From Nostocoides sp. Soil756 (GTDB taxonomy: Bacteria; Actinomycetota; Actinomycetes; Actinomycetales; Dermatophilaceae), in contig NZ_LMSE01000001.1 in assembly GCF_001428065.1 (NCBI RefSeq), forward strand, positions 71,305 to 135,304: a stretch of DNA of 64,000 nucleotides, given 5' to 3'. Every line of letters begins with the position of its first letter. The stretch's first letter is position 1. This document shows, one piece after another, positions 26,393-34,593 of this stretch. A model generated the notes under the pieces. That model did not search any database. It worked only from the letters and a program-made list of their open reading frames with translations, and was not told where the DNA came from. Both the position numbers and the translations under genes were made by a program.

Positions 26393-27709
26393 ATGGACGA
26401 CCTCGACCCCGACGCGCTGCTCGCCTACGACCGCGAGCACGTCTGGCATCCGTACTCGTCGGCGCTCACCCCCACGGACGCCTACCTCGTCGAGTCCGCC
26501 GAGGGGGTGCGGCTGCGGCTGCGCGCCCCGGGCGGTGAGGCCCACGAGGTGGTCGACGCCATGAGCTCGTGGTGGTGCGCGGTCCACGGCTACCGGGTGC
26601 CCGAGCTCGACGCCGCCGCCCGCGACCAGCTGGGCCGGATGAGCCACGTGATGTTCGGCGGCCTCACCCACGAGCCGGCCGTGGGGCTGGCCCGGCGCCT
26701 CCTCGACCTCGCGCCGGCCGGGATGGAGCACGTCTTCCTCGCCGACTCCGGGTCGGTCTCGGTCGAGGTCGCGATGAAGGCCGCGCTCCAGTTCCACCTC
26801 GCCGCCGGCCGGCCGCGGACCCGCTTCTTCACCGTGCGCGGCGGCTACCACGGCGACACCTTCTCGCCGATGTCCGTCACCGACCCGGTCGGCGGGATGC
26901 ACGCCCTCTTCCGCGGGGTGCTTCCCGAGCACGTGTTCGCGCCGCGCCCCCCGGCCGGCGTGGACCGCACCGACGACGACCCCGAGCTCGTCGCCTGGGA
27001 ACGCACCACGCGGGACCTCTTCGCGCAGAACGCGTCCCACGTGGCAGCGGTCATCGTCGAGCCCGTGCTCCAGGGCGCCGGCGGGATGCACGTGTACGCC
27101 CCCCGGGTGCTCGACGTGCTGCACGACCTGGCGCGCGAGCACGGCGCCCTCGTCATCCACGACGAGATCGCCACCGGCTTCCACCGCACCGGGCCGCGCT
27201 GGGCGGGCGACCGGGCCGCGCACACCCCCGACATCCTGTGCGTCGGCAAGGCCCTGACCGGCGGCTACCTCACCCTGGCCGCGATGCTGTGCACCCGCGA
27301 GGTGGCCGAGGGCGTCAGCCGCGGGGAGGCCGGCGGCCTGATGCACGGGCCGACCTTCATGGGGAACCCGCTGGCCTGTGCCGTCGCGAACGCCAACCTC
27401 GACCTGCTGGCCGCCCGCGACACCGAGGCCGAGGTGGCGCGGGTGGAGCGCGGCCTGGCCTCGGGGCTGGCCCGGGCCGCAGCCCTCGCCTCCGTGGCGG
27501 AGGTCCGCACCCTGGGGGCCGTCGGCGTCGTGCAGCTGCGCGAGCCGGTGCGGGTGGCCGAGGTGACGGCGGCGGCCGTCCGGCGCGGGGTGTGGGTGCG
27601 CCCGTTCCGTGACCTCGTCTACACGATGCCGCCCTTCGTCACCTCCGACCCCGACCTGGCGCTGCTGACGGCCGGGCTGGTCGGCGCGGTGGCCGACGTG
27701 CACGGCTGA
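26393..27709 (+). CDS. bioA: Adenosylmethionine-8-amino-7-oxononanoate aminotransferase
   Basis: 438 residues, class III PLP aminotransferase; converts KAPA to DAPA using S-adenosylmethionine. N-terminal DREHVWHPYSSAL is diagnostic of BioA, with SSWWCAVHGY, the PLP aspartate in IHDEIATGFHRTG and the Schiff-base Lys in CVGKALTGGY. Start ATG 26393 has CATGAT eight bases upstream. Convergent with the PPOX gene, 9 bases away. Confidence 0.95.
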   Translation: MDDLDPDALLAYDREHVWHPYSSALTPTDAYLVESAEGVRLRLRAPGGEAHEVVDAMSSWWCAVHGYRVPELDAAARDQLGRMSHVMFGGLTHEPAVGLARRLLDLAPAGMEHVFLADSGSVSVEVAMKAALQFHLAAGRPRTRFFTVRGGYHGDTFSPMSVTDPVGGMHALFRGVLPEHVFAPRPPAGVDRTDDDPELVAWERTTRDLFAQNASHVAAVIVEPVLQGAGGMHVYAPRVLDVLHDLAREHGALVIHDEIATGFHRTGPRWAGDRAAHTPDILCVGKALTGGYLTLAAMLCTREVAEGVSRGEAGGLMHGPTFMGNPLACAVANANLDLLAARDTEAEVARVERGLASGLARAAALASVAEVRTLGAVGVVQLREPVRVAEVTAAAVRRGVWVRPFRDLVYTMPPFVTSDPDLALLTAGLVGAVADVHG

Positions 27710-27718
27710 GACCGCGGG

Positions 27719-28135
27719 TCAGTCGGCCTTGGCCTCGCCCCAGCCGTGCCAGTTCGTGACCTCGACCCAGCAGCTGATGCGAGCCCGGTCGCGCGTCGGG
27801 TAGTCGCGGCCGCCGTAGTGGTTGGACAGGCGGTCGATGTCGGCGAGGGCGCGCTCGGGGTCGTCGTCCCACCGCACCACCCGTCCGCGCACACTGACGT
27901 GGGTGTACCACTCGCCCTCCTTCAGGGCGGTGAGCGCGACCTCGGGGTGCTCGCGCATCCACGAGACCCGCGCGCGCTCGGCGTCCATGTTGAGCAGCAC
28001 GGTGCCGTCGTCCTCGACGAGGTACCAGGTGGCGACCGACATCGGCGCGCCGCTGGGCAGCAGCACCGCGACGACGGCGGGGTTGGGCCGGGCGAACAGC
28101 TCGGCGACATCGGCGGGCAGTGGGGCCTTGGGCAC
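27719..28135 (-). CDS. F420- or FMN-dependent PPOX-class oxidoreductase
   Basis: 138 residues from GTG 28135, supported by GAAGGAG six bases upstream. RPNPAVVAVLLPSGAPMSVATWY, VLLNMDAERARVSWMREHP and the terminal VEVTNWHGWG match the TIGR03618-type split-barrel oxidoreductases of actinobacteria, many of which use coenzyme F420. The cofactor is not decided by sequence reading alone. Transcribed toward bioA. Function in the cell is unknown. Confidence 0.85.
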   Translation of the reverse strand: MPKAPLPADVAELFARPNPAVVAVLLPSGAPMSVATWYLVEDDGTVLLNMDAERARVSWMREHPEVALTALKEGEWYTHVSVRGRVVRWDDDPERALADIDRLSNHYGGRDYPTRDRARISCWVEVTNWHGWGEAKAD

Positions 28136-28204
28136 GGGGACTCCTTCGGAGGACGGGTGTCCCTCCAGGATGCCCCCTCGCGACGACACGGACCCGGGGC
28201 CCGC

Positions 28205-28579
28205 TCAGCGGGACGCCTGGCGCTGCACCACCGCCAGCGCCTCGTCGGTGCCGATGCCGAGCACCCGGGTCCGTTCGAGGTAGGCGGCCGCCGCCTCCTC
28301 CAGCGCGACCGCCGGGGTCGCCGCGGCGGGGGGGTGGGGCGCCACCCGCGTCCCGCCCCCGCGCCGCGACCGCACGTAGCCGGCCGCTTCGAGCTCACGG
28401 TAGGTCCGGGCCACGGTGCCGGGGGCGAGCCCGAGGTCGGCAGCCAACTGGCGCACCGGGGGCAGCCGGTCGCCGGGGGCCAGCACGCCGCTGCCGACGA
28501 GGTCGGCCAGCTGGCGGCGCAGCTGCTCGTATGGCGGCGTGGGGTCGAGGACGTCGACCGTGACGGCCTGCAGGGTCAT
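28205..28579 (-). CDS. GntR-family regulator, YtrA subfamily
   Basis: 124 residues. PPYEQLRRQLADLVGSGVL, DRLPPVRQLAADLGLAPGT and VARTYRELEAAGYV form the GntR winged helix; the C-terminal part is a short helical extension as in YtrA proteins. Its start overlaps the stop of the upstream membrane-protein gene (ATGA), so the two are coupled. YtrA proteins usually repress their own operon; two matching palindromes lie in front of that operon (29535-29556, 29582-29603). Confidence 0.88.
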   Translation of the reverse strand: MTLQAVTVDVLDPTPPYEQLRRQLADLVGSGVLAPGDRLPPVRQLAADLGLAPGTVARTYRELEAAGYVRSRRGGGTRVAPHPPAAATPAVALEEAAAAYLERTRVLGIGTDEALAVVQRQASR

Positions 28580-29523
28580 CGGACCGGCGCCCCCACCGGG
28601 GTCGCCTCCCCCGGGAGGGGACGGGGCAGATCGTCGACGCGGATGGTGGGCGTCACCAGCAGGGCGCCGAGAGCGGCGGCGCCGGCGACGAGCGCCACCG
28701 GCCCGACGGCGAGGGCCACCCAGCGGACCACCGCCTGGGTCACCGACATCGGGCACTCGCCGGGCTGCAGCCCCGCGGCGATGAGCACCGCCACCGGCCC
28801 GAGGGTGCCGAGCACGGTGAACAGGGCTGCGGTGAGGATGGTGCCGGCCGACCAGCGGCGCAGCATCGAGTCCAGACCGAGGCTCTCGGGCTGCGGGCGG
28901 GGCCGCCGGGTGACCGCCACCAGGGCGGCCAGCACGAGGAGGGCGGCCACGCCGAGGGCGGCCGCCAGCGGGACCGCGTAGAAGGAGCCCGGCCACGGCC
29001 CACGCGAGGACCACGCCGACACGAGCGCCCCGTCGACCATCACCCGGCACCGCTGGGTGAACGAGCGCCCCGCCCGCTGCAGGTCGTCGGGGCCGCCCCA
29101 GGCGGCGCCGAGCGCCAGGGCACCGGCCAGCAGGACACCGGCCACCCCGACCAGGGCGGTGCGCACCGGCGGCAGGATGCCGCGCACCGTGCGGGTCTCG
29201 ACCACCGCGGTGCGGCGCACGCCGACCCGGGGCCGAGCGGTGAGCTCCCCGACGATGGTGCCGAGGAGGACGCCGATGCCCAGGAGCGCGGGGGCCAGGG
29301 CGACCAGTCGGCCGAGGGCGTCCACCGACTGCCCCACGGTGAGCGCCAGGGCGGCCGCGACGAGCCCGGCGAGCAGGCCGCCTACTCGCCACGCCCGGGC
29401 GTGGCGGGCGATGCGCACCACCTCGGCGTGCTCGTTCACGCCCACGGTGACGAGGTGACGCCGGGCCAGCGCGACCACGAAGGCCACCAGCGCGATCGGC
29501 AGTGACAGGACGGCGAGCCCCAT
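28576..29523 (-). CDS. Polytopic membrane protein co-transcribed with a GntR regulator
   Basis: 315 residues from ATG 29523 with GGAGGGG four bases upstream. About eight hydrophobic helices; a basic loop after the first helix (ARRHLVTVGVNEHAEVVRIA) and an outside loop with two Cys (QRCRVMVDG and QPGECPM). The layout resembles DUF1648-type proteins found with YtrA regulators, but I cannot assign it. No ABC ATPase is nearby. Confidence 0.7.
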   Translation of the reverse strand: MGLAVLSLPIALVAFVVALARRHLVTVGVNEHAEVVRIARHARAWRVGGLLAGLVAAALALTVGQSVDALGRLVALAPALLGIGVLLGTIVGELTARPRVGVRRTAVVETRTVRGILPPVRTALVGVAGVLLAGALALGAAWGGPDDLQRAGRSFTQRCRVMVDGALVSAWSSRGPWPGSFYAVPLAAALGVAALLVLAALVAVTRRPRPQPESLGLDSMLRRWSAGTILTAALFTVLGTLGPVAVLIAAGLQPGECPMSVTQAVVRWVALAVGPVALVAGAAALGALLVTPTIRVDDLPRPLPGEATPVGAPVR

Positions 29524-29534
29524 GACCCCTCCAG

Positions 29535-29556
29535 TTGTGTCGAACGATTGGTACAA
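29535..29556. promoter_or_regulatory. Candidate GntR operator, copy 1
   Basis: TTGTGTC, eight bases, GGTACAA. Partial inverted repeat (TTGT...ACAA) immediately upstream of the ribosome binding site of the membrane-protein/GntR operon, where a repressor could block transcription. Confidence 0.5.
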
Positions 29557-29581
29557 GAGGAGCATGGCCGCGAGACCCGCC

Positions 29582-29603
29582 TTGTGTCAACCATCTGTCA
29601 CAA
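29582..29603. promoter_or_regulatory. Candidate GntR operator, copy 2
   Basis: TTGTGTC, eight bases, GTCACAA. Same left half and spacing as the copy at 29535-29556, offset by 47 bases, in the region divergent to bioF. The stronger palindrome of the two. Confidence 0.5.
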
Positions 29604-29705
29604 ACCGCAGCCATCCCGCGACGGGGCGCCTTCCTCCGCCTGCCTGCGACGGGCGCGTCCCGGCTCCGCGGGTGGCATCCGCGCACCCGTGGCAGGATCG
29701 GTGAC

Positions 29706-30833
29706 GTGACGCGCCCGCTCGACTGGATCAGGGATGCCGCCGCGGCCCGGGAGGACGCGGGGCTGGTCCGGCGGCTCTCGGTGACCAAGAGCGCCGACGC
29801 CGTCGACCTCGCCGGCAACGACTACCTGGGCCTGCGGCACCACCCTGCGGTGGTCGCCGGGGCGGTCGCCGCGGCCGAGACCTACGGCACCGGGGCGGGC
29901 GCATCCCGCCTGGTCACGGGCACCCTCGACATCCACGAGGAGCTCGAGGCGGCGCTCGTCGCCCTCACCGGCGCCCCGAGCGCCCTGGTGCTCTCGAGCG
30001 GGTACACCGCCAACCTCGCCGCCCTGACGACCCTGGCCGACGCCGGCACCCTGGTCGTCAGCGACGAGCACGCCCACGCCTCCCTCATCGACGGATGCCG
30101 CCTCTCGAGGGCCGCCGTCAGCGTGGCCCGGCACAACGACCTCGAGCACGTCGCCGAACTGCTCTCGCGCCGCGACACCCCGCGGGCCGTCGTCGTGGCC
30201 GAGTCGATCTACTCCGTCCTGGGCGACGCCGCCCCCGTGGAGGACCTCGTCGCCCTCACCCAGGAGGCCGGCGCGCTGCTGGTCATCGACGAGGCACATG
30301 CCCTCGGGGTCATCGGGCCCGGGGGCGGGGGACTCGTCGCGCGGGGCGGGCTGTTCGACGCCGAGCACGTGGTCGTCACCTCCACCCTCTCGAAGTCGCT
30401 CGCGGCCCAGGGCGGCGTCGTGCTCGCCCATCCCGACGTCCGCGAGCACCTGGTCAACACCGCGCGGCCCTTCATCTACGACACCGGGCTGGCGCCCGCG
30501 TCGGCCGGCGCCGCGCTGGCCGCCCTCGGGGTGCTGCGCGACCACCCCGAGCTACCGGCCCGCCTGCACGCCAACGCGACCCGCCTCGCCGAGGCCCTCG
30601 GCGTCGACGCCCCCGAGGGGGCCGTCATGTCGGTCGAGATGGCCGGCCCGCACGAGACCGTCGAGGCGGTCGACGCCGCTCGCGCCCACGGGGTGCGCAT
30701 CGGGGCGTTCCGGCCGCCGTCGACCCCCGACGGCTCCTCGCGCCTGCGCCTGACCGCGCACGCCGACCACAGCGCGCACGACCTCGACCGCGCCTGCGCC
30801 GTGCTCGCCGCCCTCCTCCCGGCCCGGGTCTGA
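29706..30833 (+). CDS. bioF: 8-amino-7-oxononanoate synthase
   Basis: 375 residues from GTG 29706, with CAGGAT seven bases upstream. PLP enzyme joining pimeloyl thioester and alanine. DLAGNDYLGL near the N-terminus, GTGAGASRLVTGT, the PLP aspartate in IDEAHALGVIG and the Schiff-base Lys in TLSKSLAAQGG are all present. bioD follows after 10 bases, so the two form an operon. Confidence 0.95.
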   Translation: MTRPLDWIRDAAAAREDAGLVRRLSVTKSADAVDLAGNDYLGLRHHPAVVAGAVAAAETYGTGAGASRLVTGTLDIHEELEAALVALTGAPSALVLSSGYTANLAALTTLADAGTLVVSDEHAHASLIDGCRLSRAAVSVARHNDLEHVAELLSRRDTPRAVVVAESIYSVLGDAAPVEDLVALTQEAGALLVIDEAHALGVIGPGGGGLVARGGLFDAEHVVVTSTLSKSLAAQGGVVLAHPDVREHLVNTARPFIYDTGLAPASAGAALAALGVLRDHPELPARLHANATRLAEALGVDAPEGAVMSVEMAGPHETVEAVDAARAHGVRIGAFRPPSTPDGSSRLRLTAHADHSAHDLDRACAVLAALLPARV

Positions 30834-30843
30834 GCGCGCCCCG

Positions 30844-31551
30844 GTGTCCGACCCACGCGCCCTCCCCTCCGTCGTCCTCGTCACGGGCACCGGCACCGAC
30901 GTCGGCAAGACCGTCGTCACCGCTGCCCTCGCGGCCCTGGTCCGTGCCCGGGGGAGCCGGGTGGCGGTGGTCAAGCCGGCCCAGACCGGGGTGCTGCCCG
31001 GTGAGCCCGGCGACCTCGACGGCGTGCGCGCTCTCGCGGGCGACGACCTCGAGACCCACGAGCTCGTCCGGCTGCGCGACCCGCTGTCCCCCGAGGCCGC
31101 GGCCCGTCGCGAAGGCGTCGCCCTCCCACCGGTCGCGCTGCACGCCAGGCGCATCGGCGAGATCGCGGCGGCCACCGACGTCACCCTCGTCGAGGGGGCC
31201 GGTGGCCTGCTGGTGCGGATGGACGCCCGCGGGGGCACGCTCGCCGATCTCGGTACGGCGCTGCGCTACAAGGGGGTGTCGTGCGGGGCGGTGCTCGTGG
31301 CCTCGGCCGGCCTCGGGGTGCTGAGCACCGCGGCCCTGACGGCCGAGGCGCTGACGGCCCGCGGCCTCCCGCTGCTCGGCGTGGTCGTCGGGTCGTGGCC
31401 GTCCGAGCCGGGACTGGCCGAGACCGAGAACCTGTACGACCTGCCGCGGGTCACCGGGGCGCCGCTCTGGGGCCGGGTGCCCGCAGGGGCCGGGGCGCTC
31501 ACGGCCGCGGCGTTCTGCGAGGCCGCCCCCGGCTGGTTCAGCATCGGCTGA
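30844..31551 (+). CDS. bioD: Dethiobiotin synthetase
   Basis: 235 residues from GTG 30844. ATP-dependent ring closure of DAPA with carbon dioxide. P-loop GTGTDVGKTVV, KPAQTGV and the EGAGGLLVRM segment are BioD signatures. Last step before biotin synthase (bioB is 5 kb upstream). No pimelate-forming gene is in the window, so the pimeloyl source is elsewhere. Confidence 0.95.
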   Translation: MSDPRALPSVVLVTGTGTDVGKTVVTAALAALVRARGSRVAVVKPAQTGVLPGEPGDLDGVRALAGDDLETHELVRLRDPLSPEAAARREGVALPPVALHARRIGEIAAATDVTLVEGAGGLLVRMDARGGTLADLGTALRYKGVSCGAVLVASAGLGVLSTAALTAEALTARGLPLLGVVVGSWPSEPGLAETENLYDLPRVTGAPLWGRVPAGAGALTAAAFCEAAPGWFSIG

Positions 31552-31603
31552 CCGCCTCGACTCCCCGCGCCACCCGACTCCGTGCGGAAGGCAGGATGGA
31601 GGC

Positions 31604-32122
31604 ATGAGCGCGTCCCCCGAGCCGTACCGCGTCACCGTCGTCTGCCACGGCAACATCTGCCGCTCGCCGATGGCCGAGTTCCTGCTGCGCGAGGCGTTCG
31701 ACGAGGCCGGCCTGGGCGACCGGGTGGTCGTCGACTCGGCCGGCACCTCCAGCGAGGAGCTCGGCAACGGCGCCCATCCCCGCACCGTCGCGACCCTGCG
31801 CCGGCACGGGCATCCGGACGTCGGATGGTCCGAGCACCGCGCCCGCCAGTTCCGCGCCGACGCCTTCGACGACAGCGACCTCGTCCTGGCCGCCGACCAC
31901 CCGCACGACGAGCGCCTGCGCCGCATCGCCCGGGACGAGAGCGACGCCGCCAAGGTCCGGCTGGTCCGCTCGTTCGACCCCGTGGCCGTGGCCGCCGGCG
32001 AGCTCGGGATGGACGACCCCTGGTACGGCGGTGACGCCGAGTACGAGCAGACCTACGCCGAGATCCGCGCCGCCGTGCCGGGCATCGTCGAGTACGTCCG
32101 CCGCGAGGTCGACGGCGCCTGA
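31604..32122 (+). CDS. Low-molecular-weight protein-tyrosine phosphatase
   Basis: 172 residues. The active site is CHGNICRSPMAE (Cys14-x5-Arg20) at the N-terminus, and the general acid Asp is in DDPWYGG. Actinobacterial members dephosphorylate protein tyrosine, and the M. tuberculosis homologue PtpA is secreted; no signal is visible here. CAGGAT six bases before ATG 31604 suggests a leaderless transcript. No tyrosine kinase gene is adjacent. Confidence 0.92.
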   Translation: MSASPEPYRVTVVCHGNICRSPMAEFLLREAFDEAGLGDRVVVDSAGTSSEELGNGAHPRTVATLRRHGHPDVGWSEHRARQFRADAFDDSDLVLAADHPHDERLRRIARDESDAAKVRLVRSFDPVAVAAGELGMDDPWYGGDAEYEQTYAEIRAAVPGIVEYVRREVDGA

Positions 32123-32200
32123 CCGCGCCCGCGGGCCCGGCCCTCGCGGGCGGCCGGACGCCGGGACCGGGCGCCGCGTCACCTCTGGGAGGATGGGCCC

Positions 32201-33649
32201 ATGCCGAGCACGACCGACGCCACCTCCGGCCTCTCCCGCGCCCAGAGCCTCGCCGACCTCGACCCGCCGATCGCGCTCGGCGCCCTCGACGGGCGATACC
32301 GCGGGGTCGTCGCGCCGCTGGTCGACCACCTGTCGGAGCCCGCGCTCAACCGGGCCCGGGTCCACGTCGAGGTCGAGTGGCTCATCCACCTCACCGACCA
32401 CGAGGTGGTCCCGGGCGTCCGGCGCCTCACCGACGCCGAGAAGTCCGGCCTGCGCGAGGTCGTCGCCGGGTTCAGCGCGGCCGAGATCGAGGAGATGGCC
32501 GCCACCGAGCGGGTCACCCAGCACGACGTCAAGGCGGTCGAGTACTTCCTCAAGGCCCGCCTGCGCGACCTCGCCCCCGCCCCCGAGGACGCCGGCCTGG
32601 CCGAGCTCATCCACTTCTGCTGCACCAGCGAGGACATCAACAACCTCTCCTACGCCGTGATGGTGCGCGGCGCGGTGCACGAGGTCTGGCTGCCCCGCGC
32701 CCGAGCGCTCGTCGACACCCTCACCACGATGGCCCGCGACCTCGCCGACACCCCGCTGCTGGCGCGCACCCACGGCCAGCCGGCCACCCCCACGACGATG
32801 GGCAAGGAGCTCGCGGTGCTGGCGTGGCGCCTGCGCCGCCAGCTGCGCCGCATCGAGGACGCCGAGTTCCTGGGCAAGCTCAACGGCGCCACCGGCACCT
32901 ACGGCGCGCACCTCGCGGCCGTCCCGGGCGCCGACTGGGAGGGCGTGAGCCGCTCGTTCGTCGAGCACCTCGGCCTCACCTGGAACCCGCTGACGACCCA
33001 GATCGAGAGCCACGACTGGCAGGCCGAGCTCTACTCCGACCTCGCGCGCTTCAACCGGGTGCTGCACAACATGTGCACCGACGTGTGGTCCTACATCTCG
33101 ATGGGCTACTTCGCCCAGGTCCGCGGGCAGGGCACCGTCGGCAGCTCGACGATGCCGCACAAGGTCAACCCCATCCGCTTCGAGAACGCCGAGGCCAACC
33201 TCGAGGTCAGCAACGCCCTGCTCGACGTGCTGGCCGCCACGCTGGTGCAGAGCCGGCTGCAGCGCGACCTCACCGACTCCTCGATGCAGCGCAACATCGG
33301 CTCGGCCTTCGGCCACAGCCTGCTGGCCATCGACAACGCCCACCGCGGGCTCGACGGGCTCGATGCCGTGCCCGCCACCATGGCCGCCGACCTCGACGGC
33401 AACTGGGAGGTCCTCGGCGAGGCCGTGCAGTCGGCCATGCGCGCGCTCGGAGCGCAGGGTGTGGCCGGGATGGAGGAGCCGTACGAGCGGCTCAAGGAGC
33501 TCACCAGGGGCCGGCGCATCGGCCAGGACGACCTCGTCGCGTTCGTGCGCGGGCTGGGGCTGCCGACCGAGGTCGAGGAGCGCCTGGCCGCGATGACGCC
33601 GCAGACCTACGTCGGGCTCGCGCCGGGGCTGGTCCGCCACCTGCCGTGA
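32201..33649 (+). CDS. purB: Adenylosuccinate lyase
   Basis: 482 residues. Cleaves SAICAR and adenylosuccinate in purine synthesis. CCTSEDINNLSYAV, ARTHGQPATPTTMGKE (catalytic His) and the fumarase-superfamily signature GSSTMPHKVNPIRFENAE are present. The length fits the E. coli-type subgroup rather than the shorter Bacillus type. GAGGAT lies six bases before ATG 32201. A family 1 palindrome follows the gene. Confidence 0.95.
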   Translation: MPSTTDATSGLSRAQSLADLDPPIALGALDGRYRGVVAPLVDHLSEPALNRARVHVEVEWLIHLTDHEVVPGVRRLTDAEKSGLREVVAGFSAAEIEEMAATERVTQHDVKAVEYFLKARLRDLAPAPEDAGLAELIHFCCTSEDINNLSYAVMVRGAVHEVWLPRARALVDTLTTMARDLADTPLLARTHGQPATPTTMGKELAVLAWRLRRQLRRIEDAEFLGKLNGATGTYGAHLAAVPGADWEGVSRSFVEHLGLTWNPLTTQIESHDWQAELYSDLARFNRVLHNMCTDVWSYISMGYFAQVRGQGTVGSSTMPHKVNPIRFENAEANLEVSNALLDVLAATLVQSRLQRDLTDSSMQRNIGSAFGHSLLAIDNAHRGLDGLDAVPATMAADLDGNWEVLGEAVQSAMRALGAQGVAGMEEPYERLKELTRGRRIGQDDLVAFVRGLGLPTEVEERLAAMTPQTYVGLAPGLVRHLP

Positions 33650-33661
33650 GCACCGCTGCCC

Positions 33662-33716
33662 CCCGAACGTGTGTGAACACGCCCGGGCTTCTGCGGCGTG
33701 TTCACACACGTTCGGG
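33662..33716. repeat. Intergenic palindrome, family 1, copy 3
   Basis: Two perfect 21-base arms (33662-33682 and 33696-33716) around a 13-base loop, starting 12 bases after the purB stop. The outer stem CCCGAACGTGTGTGAA is the same as copy 1 but the inner stem is CACGC/GCGTG instead of GAAC/GTTC: both strands of the stem changed together. Probably a terminator or a mobile palindromic unit. Confidence 0.85.
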
Positions 33717-33744
33717 ATGCCGCGGGCTGTGGGAGGGTGGGCAC

Positions 33745-34146
33745 GTGGCCAGCACCGACCCCCGCCCCGTCGACCGTGACGACCTCGACGGCATCGCGAT
33801 GGCGCTGCCGGAGGTGACCCGCGAGGGCACCGACGAGCACCCGTCCTACGCGGTGCGGGGCAGGACCTTCGTGGTGTGGCGCGGCCCGCGCAAGGACGCG
33901 CTGGACGCCGACGGCGAGCCGATGCCCGACGTCATCCGCATCACCGTGCCGGGCCCCGACGACAAGGCCGCCATCCTCGGGCTGGGCGAGCCGTGGTTCA
34001 CCACCGCGCACTTCGAGGGGTACAACGCCGTGCTGGTGCGCGAGCGCGACCTGGGGCGGCTCGACTACCTCGAGCTGGCCGAGATCGTCACCGACGCCTG
34101 GGCCACCAAGGCGCCGAAGAAGCTGGTCAAGGAGCACCTGGGCTGA
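33745..34146 (+). CDS. MmcQ/YjbR-family protein
   Basis: 133 residues from GTG 33745, with GAGGGT six bases upstream. The small alpha/beta fold is indicated by IAMALPEVTREGTDEHPSY, TFVVWRGPRKD and the terminal YLELAEIVTDAWATKAPKKL. YjbR homologues resemble DNA-binding CyaY-like folds; some plasmid members affect mutability, but most are uncharacterised. No operon partner. Confidence 0.85.
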   Translation: MASTDPRPVDRDDLDGIAMALPEVTREGTDEHPSYAVRGRTFVVWRGPRKDALDADGEPMPDVIRITVPGPDDKAAILGLGEPWFTTAHFEGYNAVLVRERDLGRLDYLELAEIVTDAWATKAPKKLVKEHLG

Positions 34147-34249
34147 GCCCGGGGCAGCCCCCGACGCGACGACGGGCGCACGGGCCGAGCCCTGGACGCC
34201 ACGGCTGTGCCATCCTGGCGGAGGGCCCCCGGCCCTGATTCGCTCCCCA

Positions 34250-34264
34250 TACCCTAGGGGGGTA
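34250..34264. promoter_or_regulatory. CsoR operator
   Basis: TACCCTAGGGGGGTA: the TACCC/GGGTA inverted repeat around a G-run typical of copper-responsive CsoR sites. Located 10 bases before the csoR ATG and overlapping its probable -10 element, so apo-CsoR would block transcription until copper binds. Confidence 0.8.
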
Positions 34265-34268
34265 ACAT
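34263..34268 (+). promoter_or_regulatory. -10 element TAACAT of csoR-copA, leaderless-type
   Basis: TAACAT ends six bases before ATG 34275. It shares two bases with the CsoR operator. Confidence 0.5.
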
Positions 34269-34274
34269 GGAGCC

Positions 34275-34592
34275 ATGAGCGCGACCCCCTCCGACCCGGC
34301 CGGCACGACCCCACCGGGCTACTCCGCCACCAAGGACGCGCAGCTCAAGCGACTGCGCCGGATCGAGGGCCAGGTCCGCGGCATCGCCCGCATGGTCGAG
34401 AACGACACGTACTGCATCGACGTCCTCACCCAGGTCAGCGCCGCCACCCGCGCGCTCCAGGCGGTCAGTGTCGGCCTGCTCGAGGAGCACATCGCCCACT
34501 GCGTCGTCAGCGCGGCCCGTGAGTCCGACGAGGCCGCCGCCGCCAAGGTCGGCGAGGTCACGACCGCCGTCACCCGGCTGCTGAGGAGCTGA
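34275..34592 (+). CDS. csoR: Copper-sensing transcriptional repressor CsoR
   Basis: 105 residues. The copper ligands follow the family spacing: Cys47, then His72 and Cys76 (C-x24-H-x3-C), with QLKRLRRIEGQVRGIARM as the DNA-binding helix. Apo-CsoR tetramers repress; Cu(I) binding releases DNA. The first 20 residues are a non-conserved extension. Its stop is one base from the copA start, so the pair forms a self-regulated copper export operon. Confidence 0.93.
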   Translation: MSATPSDPAGTTPPGYSATKDAQLKRLRRIEGQVRGIARMVENDTYCIDVLTQVSAATRALQAVSVGLLEEHIAHCVVSAARESDEAAAAKVGEVTTAVTRLLRS

Positions 34593-34593
34593 G

